From positions 713,095 through 777,094 of the forward strand of contig CAWJKM010000005.1 in NCBI GenBank assembly GCA_963843525.1: 64,000 nucleotides of DNA, in the 5' to 3' direction. The notes beneath the pieces were generated by a model that saw only the letters and a list, made by a program, of their open reading frames with translations, did no database searches and had not been told where the DNA came from. Positions 44,974 to 54,557 of the stretch are shown here, one piece after another. This DNA is from DATJPR01 sp963843525 (lineage in GTDB: Bacteria; Bacteroidota; Ignavibacteria; UBA10030; UBA6906). The translations under genes and the position numbers were made by a program. The first letter of the stretch is position 1; the number at the start of each line of letters is the position of its first letter.

Positions 44974-46818
44974 ATGCAGAGAAGGGCTGATATTCGAAAC
45001 ATTGCGATCATTGCGCACGTCGACCACGGCAAAACCACCCTGGTCGACCATATGCTGCGCCAGACCGGTACGTTCCGTCAGAATCAACAATTGGTCACGC
45101 GTGTCATGGATTCGATTGATCTCGAGCGCGAGCGCGGGATTACAATCATGGCGAAGAACACGGCGGTCCGGTACAAGAACATCAAGATCAACATTGTCGA
45201 CACCCCCGGCCACGCCGATTTCGGCGGGGAGGTGGAACGGACGCTCACGATGGTCGATGGCGTGCTGCTGCTCGTCGACGCCGCGGAGGGTCCCCTCCCG
45301 GGGACGAAATTCGTTCTCAAGAAATCGCTCGACCTGAACCTGAAGCCGATTGTCGTCATCAACAAGATCGACCGGAAGGACGCGCGTCCACATCAGGTTC
45401 TCGACGAAGTGTTCGAGCTGTTTCTTTCGTTGGGAGCCAACGACAAGCAGCTCGACTTTCCGACGGTGTACTGTATTGCGAAGCAGGGGATCGCGAAGAA
45501 GGAAATGGACCAGGAAAGCACGAACCTGGAGCCGCTCTTCGAAGCCATCGTTGAACATGTCCCTCCGCCACCCGGCGACACCGCGTCCCCGTTCCAGATG
45601 CTGGTCACCACGATCGACTATAACGACTACCTCGGACGGCTCGGCATCGGGAGAATCCACCGGGGGACGATCCGTCTCGGCGGCCCGATGAAGATCATTC
45701 ACCGCGACGGCGTGGTGGACGACGCCCGCGTCACGAAGATCTACACGTTCGACGGCCTGCACAGGACGGAAACAGGAGAGTCCGCCGCAGGCGATATCAT
45801 CGCCATTGCCGGCATGGAGGATGTGGACATCGGCGAAACGCTCGCCGACCAATCCGATCCGACTCCCCTTCCGTTTGTGGCGATCGAGGAACCGACGCTC
45901 TCGATGATGTTTCTCGTGAACAATTCCCCCCTGGCAGGACAGGAAGGGAAATACGTGACGACCCGGCACCTCAGCGAACGCCTGGCGCGCGAACTCCGCT
46001 CGAATGTCAGCCTCCGGATCGAACTCACCGACTCGCCGGATGCCTTCAAGGTGAGCGGACGCGGAGAACTCCACCTTGCCGTCCTCATCGAAACCATGCG
46101 CCGCGAAGGATATGAATTCCAGGTATCCCGTCCCGAGGTGATCTACAAGCGCATCGCCGACGTCATGAGCGAGCCGATGGAGCATGTGATTATCGACGTG
46201 CCCGACGAATTTGTGGGCGTGGTGATCGAGAACCTCGGCAGACGCCGGGGCGAAATGAAAAACATGATTGTGTCTCCCGGCAACACGCGCCTGGAGTTTC
46301 TTGTCCCTTCGCGCGGACTCATCGGGTTCCGCGGAGAATTCATGACGCAGACGAAGGGGACGGGGATTCTGCACCACAATTTCCACGGCTATGAGCCGCA
46401 CAAGGGGGAGATGGCGCACCGGACAAAGGGGGCCCTCGTGGCGATGGAGGCCGGCGAGTCCGTCGCCTACGGCATGTGGAAATTGCAGGACCGCTCCGTG
46501 TTCTTCATCGAACCCGGGACGCGGGTCTATTCCGGCATGGTGGTGGGAGAGAATGCGCGCGAGCACGACATGACAGTGAACGTGTGCAAGACGAAGCAAC
46601 TCACGAATATGCGGGCGTCCGGTTCGGACGAGGCAGTGCGGCTGGAACCCCCGCATATGATGACACTGGAGCAGGCGATCGAGTGGATCGGCGACGATGA
46701 GCTTCTGGAGATCACGCCGCAAAGCATCCGGATCCGGAAGAAATACCTCGACGCCAATGAGCGGCACCGGAAAGGGAAGAAGAAGGACCTCGTCGATACA
46801 CCAGAAGAGTCGGCCTGA
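44974..46818 (+). CDS. typA: Ribosome-associated GTPase TypA/BipA
   Basis: 614 residues from the ATG favoured by GAGGG and by family length. Translational GTPase involved in 50S assembly under stress. G1 AHVDHGKTTLVD, G3 DTPGHADFGGEVERTL, G4 NKIDR. Domain 2 (GRLGIGRIHRGTIRLGG), the EF-G-like domain (SGRGELHLAVLIETMRREGYE) and the C-terminal RGLIGFRGEFMTQTKGTGI are all in place. An in-frame TTG at 44953 lies at the predicted transcript start. Confidence 0.96.
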   Translation: MQRRADIRNIAIIAHVDHGKTTLVDHMLRQTGTFRQNQQLVTRVMDSIDLERERGITIMAKNTAVRYKNIKINIVDTPGHADFGGEVERTLTMVDGVLLLVDAAEGPLPGTKFVLKKSLDLNLKPIVVINKIDRKDARPHQVLDEVFELFLSLGANDKQLDFPTVYCIAKQGIAKKEMDQESTNLEPLFEAIVEHVPPPPGDTASPFQMLVTTIDYNDYLGRLGIGRIHRGTIRLGGPMKIIHRDGVVDDARVTKIYTFDGLHRTETGESAAGDIIAIAGMEDVDIGETLADQSDPTPLPFVAIEEPTLSMMFLVNNSPLAGQEGKYVTTRHLSERLARELRSNVSLRIELTDSPDAFKVSGRGELHLAVLIETMRREGYEFQVSRPEVIYKRIADVMSEPMEHVIIDVPDEFVGVVIENLGRRRGEMKNMIVSPGNTRLEFLVPSRGLIGFRGEFMTQTKGTGILHHNFHGYEPHKGEMAHRTKGALVAMEAGESVAYGMWKLQDRSVFFIEPGTRVYSGMVVGENAREHDMTVNVCKTKQLTNMRASGSDEAVRLEPPHMMTLEQAIEWIGDDELLEITPQSIRIRKKYLDANERHRKGKKKDLVDTPEESA

Positions 46819-46868
46819 GCCCGGACATGATACCGGGATCCATCTCATAAACGGAGAGACCCATCGTA

Positions 46869-49007
46869 ATGGCCAGTCAACCATCTCCCGCGCAGATTGA
46901 CGCTCTCATTGACAACCTGCATGCACTTTCACGGAATCTGTGGTGGACGTGGAACCATACTGCACAGGAAGTGTTTGCACAACTCTCGCCCTACATGTGG
47001 GAGCGGAGCAATCACAATCCCGTGGAAGTCTTGCGGTGGGTAAGCCGGGAGGAACTTCGCCTCCGGCTGCGTGACGCACATCTCCACGGCATTGCCCTGG
47101 AGTCCTGCCGGGAATTTTCCGCGTACATGAAACCACGCACGACGTGGGTCACACAGAACGCGGCGGAGTTCAAGAAGTCCCCCGTCGCCTACTTCAGCGC
47201 GGAGTTCGGCTTTCACGAGAGCCTCCGGATTTACTCAGGAGGGTTGGGAGTGCTTTCCGGCGATCATACGAAATCGGCAAGCGATCTCGGCCTCCCCTTC
47301 TACGGTATTTCGCTCTTTTACCGGCAGGGATACTTCCAGCAACAGATTTCGAACGATGGATGGCAGCTGGAAAAATACCCCGCCTACGATCCTTCCCGGC
47401 TGCCGATTACCCACGTCCTCGACGCCAAGGGGCGGCCTGTCGTGTGCCAGGTGGAAATCGGAAATGACGTCGTGAAGTTTCAGGGATGGGCGATCAACGT
47501 GGGACGGGCGACGATATTTCTCCTGGACACCGACCTTTCCGAAAATGACCAGCGGTACCGCGACCTCACGGCGCACGTGTATGGCGGCGACCAGTGGACG
47601 CGGATCAGCCAGGAGATCGTCCTCGGCATCGGCGGCATCCGGTTCCTTCGCGCATTGGGCATCGCGCCGGCCGTGTTCCATATGAATGAAGGGCATTCCG
47701 CATTTCTCACGCTGGAACTCCTCAGAGAACAACTGAAGGGGAAAAAGGCGCTTGACGTGGCTGAAGAAACCGTCCGCAAGAGCTGCGTCTTTACCACCCA
47801 CACGCCTGTGCCGGCGGGACACGATCGGTTCGACTACGGTCTCATGAAGGTGGCATTCCCCGCGTTCTGCGCGTCCACCGGTTTGAGCGTCGACCAGGTC
47901 ATGCGCTACGGCCGCGTGCGACAGGATGACTACAACGAGCAGTTCACCATGACCGTCCTTGCACTCCGGATGTGCCACGCCGCGAACGGCGTGAGCAAAC
48001 TTCACGGCAGGGTAAGCCAGGAAATGTGGAAGGAACTCTATCCCGGCGTGCCCGCGGCGAAGGTGCCGATCGGGGCGGTGACCAACGGGGTGCATATCGC
48101 GGGATGGACGTCGTCGACTGCAGCGCAATTCTGGACCGAGCGACTGGGGTCGCAATGGAAGGACAAAGTCAACGACAAGAGCTTCTGGGCGAAGGCCCTG
48201 AAGCCGGGCAACGTCACGGATGAAGAGCTCTGGGGACTCCGCACCATCCTCCGGCGCGAGCTCGTGGAATTTGCGCGAAAACGGATGCGAGAGCAGAGCC
48301 TGCGTTCCTCCGCCGGCGACGTCAGCGTGTTCGACGACCTTCTTTCACCCGATGTCCTGACGGTCGGCATTGCCCGGCGGTTCGCAACATACAAACGCGC
48401 CCCGCTGATCTTCAGGGATTTCGATTGGGCGCTCCGCACGTTGCGTGACGAAAACCAGCCGGTGCAGTTGATTTTCTCCGGCAAGGCCCATCCGCGGGAT
48501 GATGCCGGAAAATCCTTCATCAAGGATATTGTCAACATTGCCAAGCGCAACGACCTGTTCGGGAAGATCGTGTTTCTCGAGGACTACGACATCAATGTGG
48601 CGCGGTATATGGTGGCCGGCTGCGATGTCTGGCTCGCGACCCCGCGCAGACCGATGGAGGCAAGCGGAACGAGCGGGATGAAAGCGCTTATCCACGGATG
48701 TCTCCACATGATGACGATGGACGGCTGGTGGCGCGAAGCGTACGACGGCCACAACGGGTGGAAAGTGGGAGAGGATACCACCGCGGCGAGCGAACAGCTC
48801 CAGGACGATCTCGATGGCGCGTCACTCCGTGCGGTCTTCGAGAACGATATCATTCCTCTCTTCTACAAGCGGGGAAAGGACGGCATCCCTCACGAATGGT
48901 TGCGCCGGGTCCGGCACGCCATGATCTCGCTCATCCCGGAATACAACACGCACCGGATGGTGCAGGAATACATCACGAAGTACTACCGGCAGCACGCCAA
49001 AAAGTAG
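46869..49007 (+). CDS. glgP: Alpha-glucan phosphorylase
   Basis: 712 residues. It releases glucose 1-phosphate from glycogen or other alpha-glucans. The N-terminal ~110 residues (LIDNLHALSRNLWWTWNH) are the DUF3417 domain of the short, mostly archaeal/bacterial GlgP type. VAYFSAEFGFHESLRIYSGGLGVLSGDHTKSASDLGLP and the PLP-lysine motif EASGTSGMKA (about residue 600) follow. It is 50 bases downstream of typA and 9 bases upstream of an alpha/beta hydrolase. Confidence 0.95.
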   Translation: MASQPSPAQIDALIDNLHALSRNLWWTWNHTAQEVFAQLSPYMWERSNHNPVEVLRWVSREELRLRLRDAHLHGIALESCREFSAYMKPRTTWVTQNAAEFKKSPVAYFSAEFGFHESLRIYSGGLGVLSGDHTKSASDLGLPFYGISLFYRQGYFQQQISNDGWQLEKYPAYDPSRLPITHVLDAKGRPVVCQVEIGNDVVKFQGWAINVGRATIFLLDTDLSENDQRYRDLTAHVYGGDQWTRISQEIVLGIGGIRFLRALGIAPAVFHMNEGHSAFLTLELLREQLKGKKALDVAEETVRKSCVFTTHTPVPAGHDRFDYGLMKVAFPAFCASTGLSVDQVMRYGRVRQDDYNEQFTMTVLALRMCHAANGVSKLHGRVSQEMWKELYPGVPAAKVPIGAVTNGVHIAGWTSSTAAQFWTERLGSQWKDKVNDKSFWAKALKPGNVTDEELWGLRTILRRELVEFARKRMREQSLRSSAGDVSVFDDLLSPDVLTVGIARRFATYKRAPLIFRDFDWALRTLRDENQPVQLIFSGKAHPRDDAGKSFIKDIVNIAKRNDLFGKIVFLEDYDINVARYMVAGCDVWLATPRRPMEASGTSGMKALIHGCLHMMTMDGWWREAYDGHNGWKVGEDTTAASEQLQDDLDGASLRAVFENDIIPLFYKRGKDGIPHEWLRRVRHAMISLIPEYNTHRMVQEYITKYYRQHAKK

Positions 49008-49016
49008 CCGCCGCCT

Positions 49017-49934
49017 ATGTCGCTCGTGCTCTTCCTGGTCCTGCTCTTTTTTCTGGTCAGCTTCCTGGCGTTCGTCTCCGCCATGCTGCTGTTCATCGGC
49101 CCCGTCATGCTGCTGCAACCGTACCGGAGAACGGTTGAGTACTACCGGCGGCGCACCACGCTGCTCCATCCTTCCGACGCAAAACTTCCCTGTCAGGAGA
49201 TCACCCTCGAAACCGCCGACGGGATCCCGCTGCAGTGCTGGCTCATCAACGCCGGCCCCGCGGCAAAGGGAACCGTGCTCTATCTGCACGGCGTGAGTGA
49301 ATCGAGGATCGCGGGCATCCCGATGGCGCGCGAGCTCCACCGGCGCGGCATGAACGTGTTTATCTATGACTCGCGCCGCCACGGTGAGAGCGGCGGAACG
49401 TACTGTACGTACGGGTTCTACGAAAAATACGACGCGTCGATGGTCATCAACCATCTTGTGGGCCGGACCGACCTCGTGGTGGGCAACATCGGCGTGTTCG
49501 GGAATTCGATGGGTGCGGCCATCGCCATTCAACTGGCATCCATCGATCCTCGCGTCAGCGCAGTCGTCGCCGAGAGTGGATTCGCCACCCTGCGGAGTGT
49601 TTTCGACGATTATCAAAAACGGATGGTGAAACTCCCCTGGCACTACCTCCGGAACCTCGTTATCCGTCGCTCGGAGAAGATCGCGAATTTCAAGGCGCGG
49701 TTTGTCTCCCCTCTGGAAGCCGTTCGCACCATTCACGTCCCTCTCCTCATCATCCACGGGACCGCAGACGATCGGATCAAGGTCGACTATTCGGAAATGC
49801 TCTTTCGAGAGGCGAACGAACCGAAGGAACTCTGGCTCATTCCCAACGCGTCGCACCATAACATCGCGGAGATAGCAAGAGGCGAGTACTTGGAGAAGGT
49901 GTGCGGTTTTTTCCAGAGACACTTGGTGCGATGA
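49017..49934 (+). CDS. Membrane-anchored alpha/beta hydrolase
   Basis: 305 residues. One long N-terminal membrane segment (LFLVLLFFLVSFLAFVSAMLLFIGPVML) and a soluble hydrolase domain: VLYLHGVSES, YDSRRHGESGG, the nucleophile GNSMGAAIAIQLAS (Ser about residue 163), Asp in HGTADDRIKV and His in NASHHNIAEI. This is the S9/Abhydrolase layout of esterase or peptidase-like proteins (YqkD/FrsA-like). Substrate unknown. It converges on the DUF5916 gene across an inverted repeat. Confidence 0.85.
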   Translation: MSLVLFLVLLFFLVSFLAFVSAMLLFIGPVMLLQPYRRTVEYYRRRTTLLHPSDAKLPCQEITLETADGIPLQCWLINAGPAAKGTVLYLHGVSESRIAGIPMARELHRRGMNVFIYDSRRHGESGGTYCTYGFYEKYDASMVINHLVGRTDLVVGNIGVFGNSMGAAIAIQLASIDPRVSAVVAESGFATLRSVFDDYQKRMVKLPWHYLRNLVIRRSEKIANFKARFVSPLEAVRTIHVPLLIIHGTADDRIKVDYSEMLFREANEPKELWLIPNASHHNIAEIARGEYLEKVCGFFQRHLVR

Positions 49935-49962
49935 GAGAGCGAAGGAGCCCGGGAGGAACAAG

Positions 49963-50085
49963 AGTAGGAAGTAGGATGTAGGAGGTAGGAAGAAAACGGG
50001 ATGTGCTATATCGTCCGCGGTTGGCAGAAAGCAGGAAGCGTTGCAGCGCATCCTTCCTACGTCCTACTTCCTTCTTCTTACTCCA
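49963..50085. repeat. Inverted pair of TAGGAAG heptamer arrays, long hairpin between convergent genes
   Basis: The left arm (49963-49995; units TAGGAAG, TAGGATG, TAGGAGG) and the right arm (50051-50085; CTTCCTACGTCCTACTTCC...) match in inverted, in-register orientation at 27 of 31 positions. A 55-base non-repeat core lies between them. The structure sits exactly between the convergent hydrolase and DUF5916 stops. Confidence 0.9.
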
Positions 50086-50109
50086 GGCATTTCCGGCCGA
50101 TCCCCGGCA

Positions 50110-52563
50110 TCACAGCGAAAACCAGTACGCCACCTTCGCGAGGATGACATTCTCCTGCGGCAGCGCGAAGGTGCTGCGGAAGCTGTTCCCCATCGACCGC
50201 TCGTATATCCCCCAGTTCCCCGATCGTTCCTGCGTCCACGCCAGATAAAACGCGCTCCCCGGCAGGAACTCCCACCGCAAAAGAAGGTTCGCGTTGAGGG
50301 TGGCCTCATTGAAGTCATGACTCGCATACGCGGGGGTGGAAAGATACTCGTACGGTATCGGCACACCGCCGGGCCCCAGCCGTGAATAGTTCAGGTACCG
50401 TCCCCGGGCAAGAAGGACCTGCACAAAACCCTGCAGGGATAGGGTGCGCGTGAACGTGACGATGCCGCGGAACCCAACGTCGATTTCATCCACGTCGCGG
50501 TCGCCGAAGACACTGAAGGCGTACGGACTCACGGTCAGGTCGGTGATGTTGCCGTCGGGGAAGAGCCAGGCGATTTCCTTGCGGGTCCAGAGATAAGAAA
50601 CAAAGGGAGAGATTTCCACCCAGGCGCTTGGACGGAGGGTGAGGGAAAGGGTGGTGAAGAAGGATTTCTGCCTGTGCTGATCGATCTCGTATGTTGCGTA
50701 GAGAGATCCGGAAAACGGTTTCCTGCTGTCGGAAATGATCTGGACCGTGAAGAGCTCGGCCGAGGGACGCCGGCGGAGACCGATGATGCCGTTTTCTTCA
50801 TCCTCGAACGAGGGCGGCTGAATCTTCACCGACGCCCCCGCCTGCCAAAAATTCGAAAAATCACACCCAAACGATCCTTCCACCTGTGCGAACGTGCGTG
50901 CGCCACTCCAGTTCCATCGCGCTTCAGGGACGACCGAAAGACTGTACCGGAGCAGTGGTGATCGGGCAAAATTCTCCCGGTAGAGCAGCTGGACATAGCC
51001 ACCCCGGTCGTGGGGTCGGGCGAAGTAGCCGAGGTCGTTCGGGTTGAAATGGGGCGAGGCAAAATCCGCGGAGGCGACATAGAACCAATGTTCCGCGGCG
51101 ATCCTTGAGAGCAGAAGACGGCCCGCCGTCCCGTCGCGATCGATCGGGCTCGATGTCCGGCTCCCGACAAGGTATCCATCGAATGTCATACCACCCTGAT
51201 CGAAGCGGAGATTCCAGTCGAGCCCGCCCGACAGACCCGGTGCCGACCCGTGGTGGCTCGCTGCGGTTCCCATCGCACCGATCCATGAAGTCCCGTTCAA
51301 ATCCTGACGCAGCCGCAGGACGCCGTACATCGATCGCGGTTCGGTCTCCGTTGTTGTGCTTGCGCCGCCGGAATCGCGCACCGTGGCGAATTCTCTGTCG
51401 GTGGCGGCTGCGACCGTGGCCAGCGAAAGTCCCGAGGAGGTGCGTCCTGTCGCCTTCACCGCGCCCAGGATACTGGTGATCTGCGGGTTCTCGGTGACCA
51501 GGCCGCCGGAAGGCGCCGAGATGCCGTAGCTTCCCCCGGGCGTGCGACCGATGCGCCGCGAAAAGAAGAGCGGCATCGACGTGTTATCGATGCTCGTCCC
51601 GAACGCAAACATCTGGGCGCCCTCGACAAAGAAAGGGCGCTTCTCCGGAAAATAGGGTTCAAAGACCGTCAGGTTGAGAACAGCCTGGTCAACCTCCACC
51701 TGTCCGAAGTCCGGAAGAATGGAAGCGTCGAGCGTGAAGTTGCGGGAGACGCCGTACTTGATGTCTGCACCGATCCGGCCTTTGTTCGACGTCGGTGTAC
51801 CGACCGGCCTTCCGGAGGATTCAAAGACCGACGTTCCGGAGGCGTACGGTTGGACTTCCAGATGGAGGGGAGGAGTGATGTCCTTCAAGCCCTTGAGGTA
51901 CCCCCATTTTGAAATCTGCAGATGTTCTGAACGCGGGACCATTACCCATTCGTCGGTTTCTTTCTTGCGGCTGATGTAACGCCGGAAGTTGATTCCCCAC
52001 TCATACACACCGTTATCGCTCGACGCGAAGCGGAGCGCGTTAAACGGAATGGCGAACTCCGCCGACCACCCATAGTTGGTTCGCCGTACCGCGACGCTCC
52101 ACACGGCATCCCAGGTGATGTCGTAGACGTTGCCGTCCTGCGACAGGACACCGTCACTCTGCACGCCGGACACATTCGTGGAGAACACGAATCCCGTCTG
52201 CTGGTCATGATAGGAATCGATCATGATGGTAAACCGATCGGCTTCGGATGTGCGGTCACGGCGTGTGAGTTGTCCGACGATGTCCGACGGGTGGGAGTCG
52301 AGGCAATACACGCCGAAGTAAATGGCCCGGTCGTCGTATGCCACGTAGACAAGTGTGGATTCCGTCGGGGCTGCGCCCTCTTTCGGATCGAACTGGGTGA
52401 AGTCCGACACGGGATACGTATGGCGCCACAATGAGTCCGTAAGGTAGCCGTCAAGCACAGGTGGGTGCGCTACGCGGTAGGCGAAGACAGCTTTTCTTGA
52501 CGGCTGAGAAAATGCCGTCAACGCTATCGTCGCCAGGGCAACGATGAGGAAGGCTCGGAGCAT
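50110..52563 (-). CDS. DUF5916 outer-membrane barrel with CBM9-like N-terminal domain
   Basis: 817 residues. Signal peptide (MLRAFLIVALATIALTAFSQ). A carbohydrate-binding family 9-like domain follows (PPVLDGYLTDSLWRHTYPVSDFTQ, VYVAYDDRAIYFGVYC, YGWSAEFAIPFNALRF). The long C-terminal part has alternating strands, PEKRPFFVEGAQMFAFGT (a DUF5916 landmark) and a final aromatic-ending strand (AKVAYWFSL), as expected for an outer-membrane barrel. Function unknown; it may bind or import a glycan. Transcribed from the 52614-52642 promoter. Confidence 0.88.
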   Translation of the reverse strand: MLRAFLIVALATIALTAFSQPSRKAVFAYRVAHPPVLDGYLTDSLWRHTYPVSDFTQFDPKEGAAPTESTLVYVAYDDRAIYFGVYCLDSHPSDIVGQLTRRDRTSEADRFTIMIDSYHDQQTGFVFSTNVSGVQSDGVLSQDGNVYDITWDAVWSVAVRRTNYGWSAEFAIPFNALRFASSDNGVYEWGINFRRYISRKKETDEWVMVPRSEHLQISKWGYLKGLKDITPPLHLEVQPYASGTSVFESSGRPVGTPTSNKGRIGADIKYGVSRNFTLDASILPDFGQVEVDQAVLNLTVFEPYFPEKRPFFVEGAQMFAFGTSIDNTSMPLFFSRRIGRTPGGSYGISAPSGGLVTENPQITSILGAVKATGRTSSGLSLATVAAATDREFATVRDSGGASTTTETEPRSMYGVLRLRQDLNGTSWIGAMGTAASHHGSAPGLSGGLDWNLRFDQGGMTFDGYLVGSRTSSPIDRDGTAGRLLLSRIAAEHWFYVASADFASPHFNPNDLGYFARPHDRGGYVQLLYRENFARSPLLRYSLSVVPEARWNWSGARTFAQVEGSFGCDFSNFWQAGASVKIQPPSFEDEENGIIGLRRRPSAELFTVQIISDSRKPFSGSLYATYEIDQHRQKSFFTTLSLTLRPSAWVEISPFVSYLWTRKEIAWLFPDGNITDLTVSPYAFSVFGDRDVDEIDVGFRGIVTFTRTLSLQGFVQVLLARGRYLNYSRLGPGGVPIPYEYLSTPAYASHDFNEATLNANLLLRWEFLPGSAFYLAWTQERSGNWGIYERSMGNSFRSTFALPQENVILAKVAYWFSL

Positions 52564-52613
52564 TGTGCCTTGGGAAAAGGTGCGGGTTATGAGAGAGCGG
52601 GAGGATGGTCGAG

Positions 52614-52642
52614 AAATTACGCGAAGTCAGACAGAAAATCAA
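52614..52642 (-). promoter_or_regulatory. Sigma70-like promoter of the DUF5916 gene
   Basis: Minus strand TTGATT (52637-52642), a 17-base spacer and TAATTT (52614-52619). Leader about 44 bases. Confidence 0.5.
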
Positions 52643-52692
52643 TACAAGGAGCGCGGCAAGTGTGACTTTATTATGGATATACGCAAAATGAT

Positions 52693-52713
52693 ATAGTTGT
52701 TCGTGACAACTAT
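52693..52713. promoter_or_regulatory. Perfect inverted repeat in divergent promoter region
   Basis: ATAGTTGT (52693-52700), 5 bases, then ACAACTAT (52706-52713). It lies upstream of the DUF5916 promoter on one side and of the VWA gene on the other; an operator for a dimeric regulator is plausible. Confidence 0.45.
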
Positions 52714-52750
52714 GTAGTTCTGTCGATATTCGAGTGGGAGGAGGCTGAAG

Positions 52751-52869
52751 GCAGTAGACAGTAGATGACAGTAGACAGTAAACAGTAGACAGTAAACAGT
52801 AGACAGTAAACAGTAGACAGTAAACAGTAAACAGTAGACAGTAGACAGTAAGCAGTAGGCAGTAGGCAG
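52751..52869. repeat. Longest ACAGTAG heptamer array
   Basis: About sixteen tandem 7-bp units, mostly alternating ACAGTAG and ACAGTAA, with one unit containing a GAT insertion near the start. Less variable than the other arrays. It ends about 110 bases before the VWA gene start. Confidence 0.92.
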
Positions 52870-52977
52870 AGGGAAGGGCGATACCGCGAGCGATTTACCT
52901 TTTTGGGGCCGGAAGGATCAATGAGCAGGAGACACCAATTAAAGCGCGTTCCTACTCATCTACGTCCAGAGGTGCAT

Positions 52978-54303
52978 ATGAAGACTCACCGGTTCATCTT
53001 TCTCGCGATGCTCATGGCGGGCTTGATCCCCTCGCTTGCAAGCTCGCAACAGGAGAAAATTTCCCTTGAGAGCCATTTGAACTGTCCTGCCGTATCGACC
53101 GCAGGTGGCCGGGTCTACCTCAGGCTCTCGATCGCCACGCGGCCGCATCATCGGCCGGAACGGCGGCCGGTGAACCTCTGCATCGTCCTGGACAGGAGCG
53201 GCTCGATGCGGGAAGAATCGAAAATGAATTATGCAAAAGCTGCTCTCAGCACTCTGATCGATCAACTCCGCGGCGACGATGTCTTCTCGCTGGTGATTTA
53301 TGACGATGTGGTAGAGGTCGTCCGCTCCGCCGGGCGTGTCGGACACGACAAAGAGCGGATCCGTTCTCTGGTTGACGAGATCGAGCCGAGGGGCTGGACA
53401 AACCTTTGCGGGGGGATGCAGGAAGGGTTCCGTCAGGTGGAGATTCATTCCGACGAGGAGTACGTCAATCGTGTCATTCTCCTTTCGGACGGACTGGCGA
53501 ACCAGGGAATCACCGATCCCCGGCGGTTGGAGCAGATCGCCCGAAGAGAGCGGGAGCGATCGATCTCGCTGTCGACGATCGGTGTAGGGCTGGCATACAA
53601 CGAAAACCTGATGGTCGGCCTGTCGGAAAACGGCGGCGGCAACTACTACTTCCTCGAGAGCTCGCGCAATCTTGCATCCGTCCTCAGAAGGGAGTTCGAT
53701 CGACTCGGAGAGGTCATGGTGCAAAATGTGATTATCGAGCTCAGGCTTGGACGCGGCGTGCAGTTGCTCGATGCAATCGGCTATGACCATCATGCGGACG
53801 GGCCGGCGGTGCAGGTCCCGATTGGCGACCTGTATGCGGGCGAGAATCGTGAAGTCATTCTTGAGTTGAACGTGCCGCCCGGAGACGGGAGTGTGACGCT
53901 TGCCCGCGGCCGGCTCACGAGTTCTGGAAAGACCGACGGGATCGCGTTCGGATCGTTTGCCAGCGGGATCACGTACGAAGCGAGTCTGGCGGATGTTGAA
54001 CGTCAACGTGACCTGAGCGAGCAGGCGAAGGCAGATGTTGCAGTCTCCACGCGCAACGTGGCCAGGGCGATGGAAGCGTTGGATCGTGGCGACAAGAACG
54101 AAGCGACCCGGGTTTTATCAGCGACGGGCAATGCGTTGATGGCTTCACCTGCTGCGGCGTCGGTGCAGGGCGGAGCGGTGATTACAGAGCAGCTGGACAG
54201 GATCAAGGGATATGCCGACACGTTGCAGGCCGACGGGAAAGATGCCGGCCGGGCGAAGAAGGCGATACAGTATGAGAATTACCGGCAGCAGAAAAGAAGG
54301 TGA
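52978..54303 (+). CDS. Exported von Willebrand factor A domain protein
   Basis: 441 residues. Signal peptide MKTHRFIFLAMLMAGLIPSL with cleavage near ASSQQ. The VWA domain spans about residues 65-235, with a complete MIDAS (IVLDRSGSM, then TNLCGGM and LLSDGLAN). A beta-rich domain follows (about 240-340) and a helical C-terminus. Such periplasmic VWA proteins are common in Bacteroidota; partners are unknown. The ATG at 52978, behind AGAGGTG, is preferred to an upstream in-frame start at 52903 because only it gives a signal peptide. Confidence 0.9.
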   Translation: MKTHRFIFLAMLMAGLIPSLASSQQEKISLESHLNCPAVSTAGGRVYLRLSIATRPHHRPERRPVNLCIVLDRSGSMREESKMNYAKAALSTLIDQLRGDDVFSLVIYDDVVEVVRSAGRVGHDKERIRSLVDEIEPRGWTNLCGGMQEGFRQVEIHSDEEYVNRVILLSDGLANQGITDPRRLEQIARRERERSISLSTIGVGLAYNENLMVGLSENGGGNYYFLESSRNLASVLRREFDRLGEVMVQNVIIELRLGRGVQLLDAIGYDHHADGPAVQVPIGDLYAGENREVILELNVPPGDGSVTLARGRLTSSGKTDGIAFGSFASGITYEASLADVERQRDLSEQAKADVAVSTRNVARAMEALDRGDKNEATRVLSATGNALMASPAAASVQGGAVITEQLDRIKGYADTLQADGKDAGRAKKAIQYENYRQQKRR

Positions 54304-54379
54304 CTTGGAGACCGGGAGACTTTGGGACTGAGACTTTGGGACTTTGAGACTTGGAGACTTTGAGACGTGGAGATTTTGA
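54302..54379. repeat. GAGACTTT octamer-type array
   Basis: About nine degenerate units (GACTTTGG, GACTTGGA, GACTTTGA, GACGTGGA) with period near 8, beginning inside the TGA stop of the VWA gene. Complementary to the AGTCTCCG array at 44870. Confidence 0.85.
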
Positions 54380-54557
54380 GAAGATGGGAAAGCTCCCGGG
54401 CTTGCCGGAATGGCACGTGTGCATGGTCATCTGAAAACGCCCTGCAGAATTGCGTGCAGCCATTATCCCTGGAAATAATTGACCAGTCTTATGGCGACGG
54501 CATTTGTTTTTTGTGTCGGAAAAGGTGACTCATACTACCACCAAGGGAGGTACACTC

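Noticed and set aside
44947..46884. 645-codon open frame antisense to typA
   Set aside because: It mirrors the whole typA gene, has His/Arg/Val-rich composition and no family motifs; a GC-rich codon-phase artefact. The same holds for the 573-codon frame opposite ileS.
52751..52869. CRISPR-like array
   Set aside because: The units are only 7 bases, contiguous and without unique spacers, and no cas gene is present.
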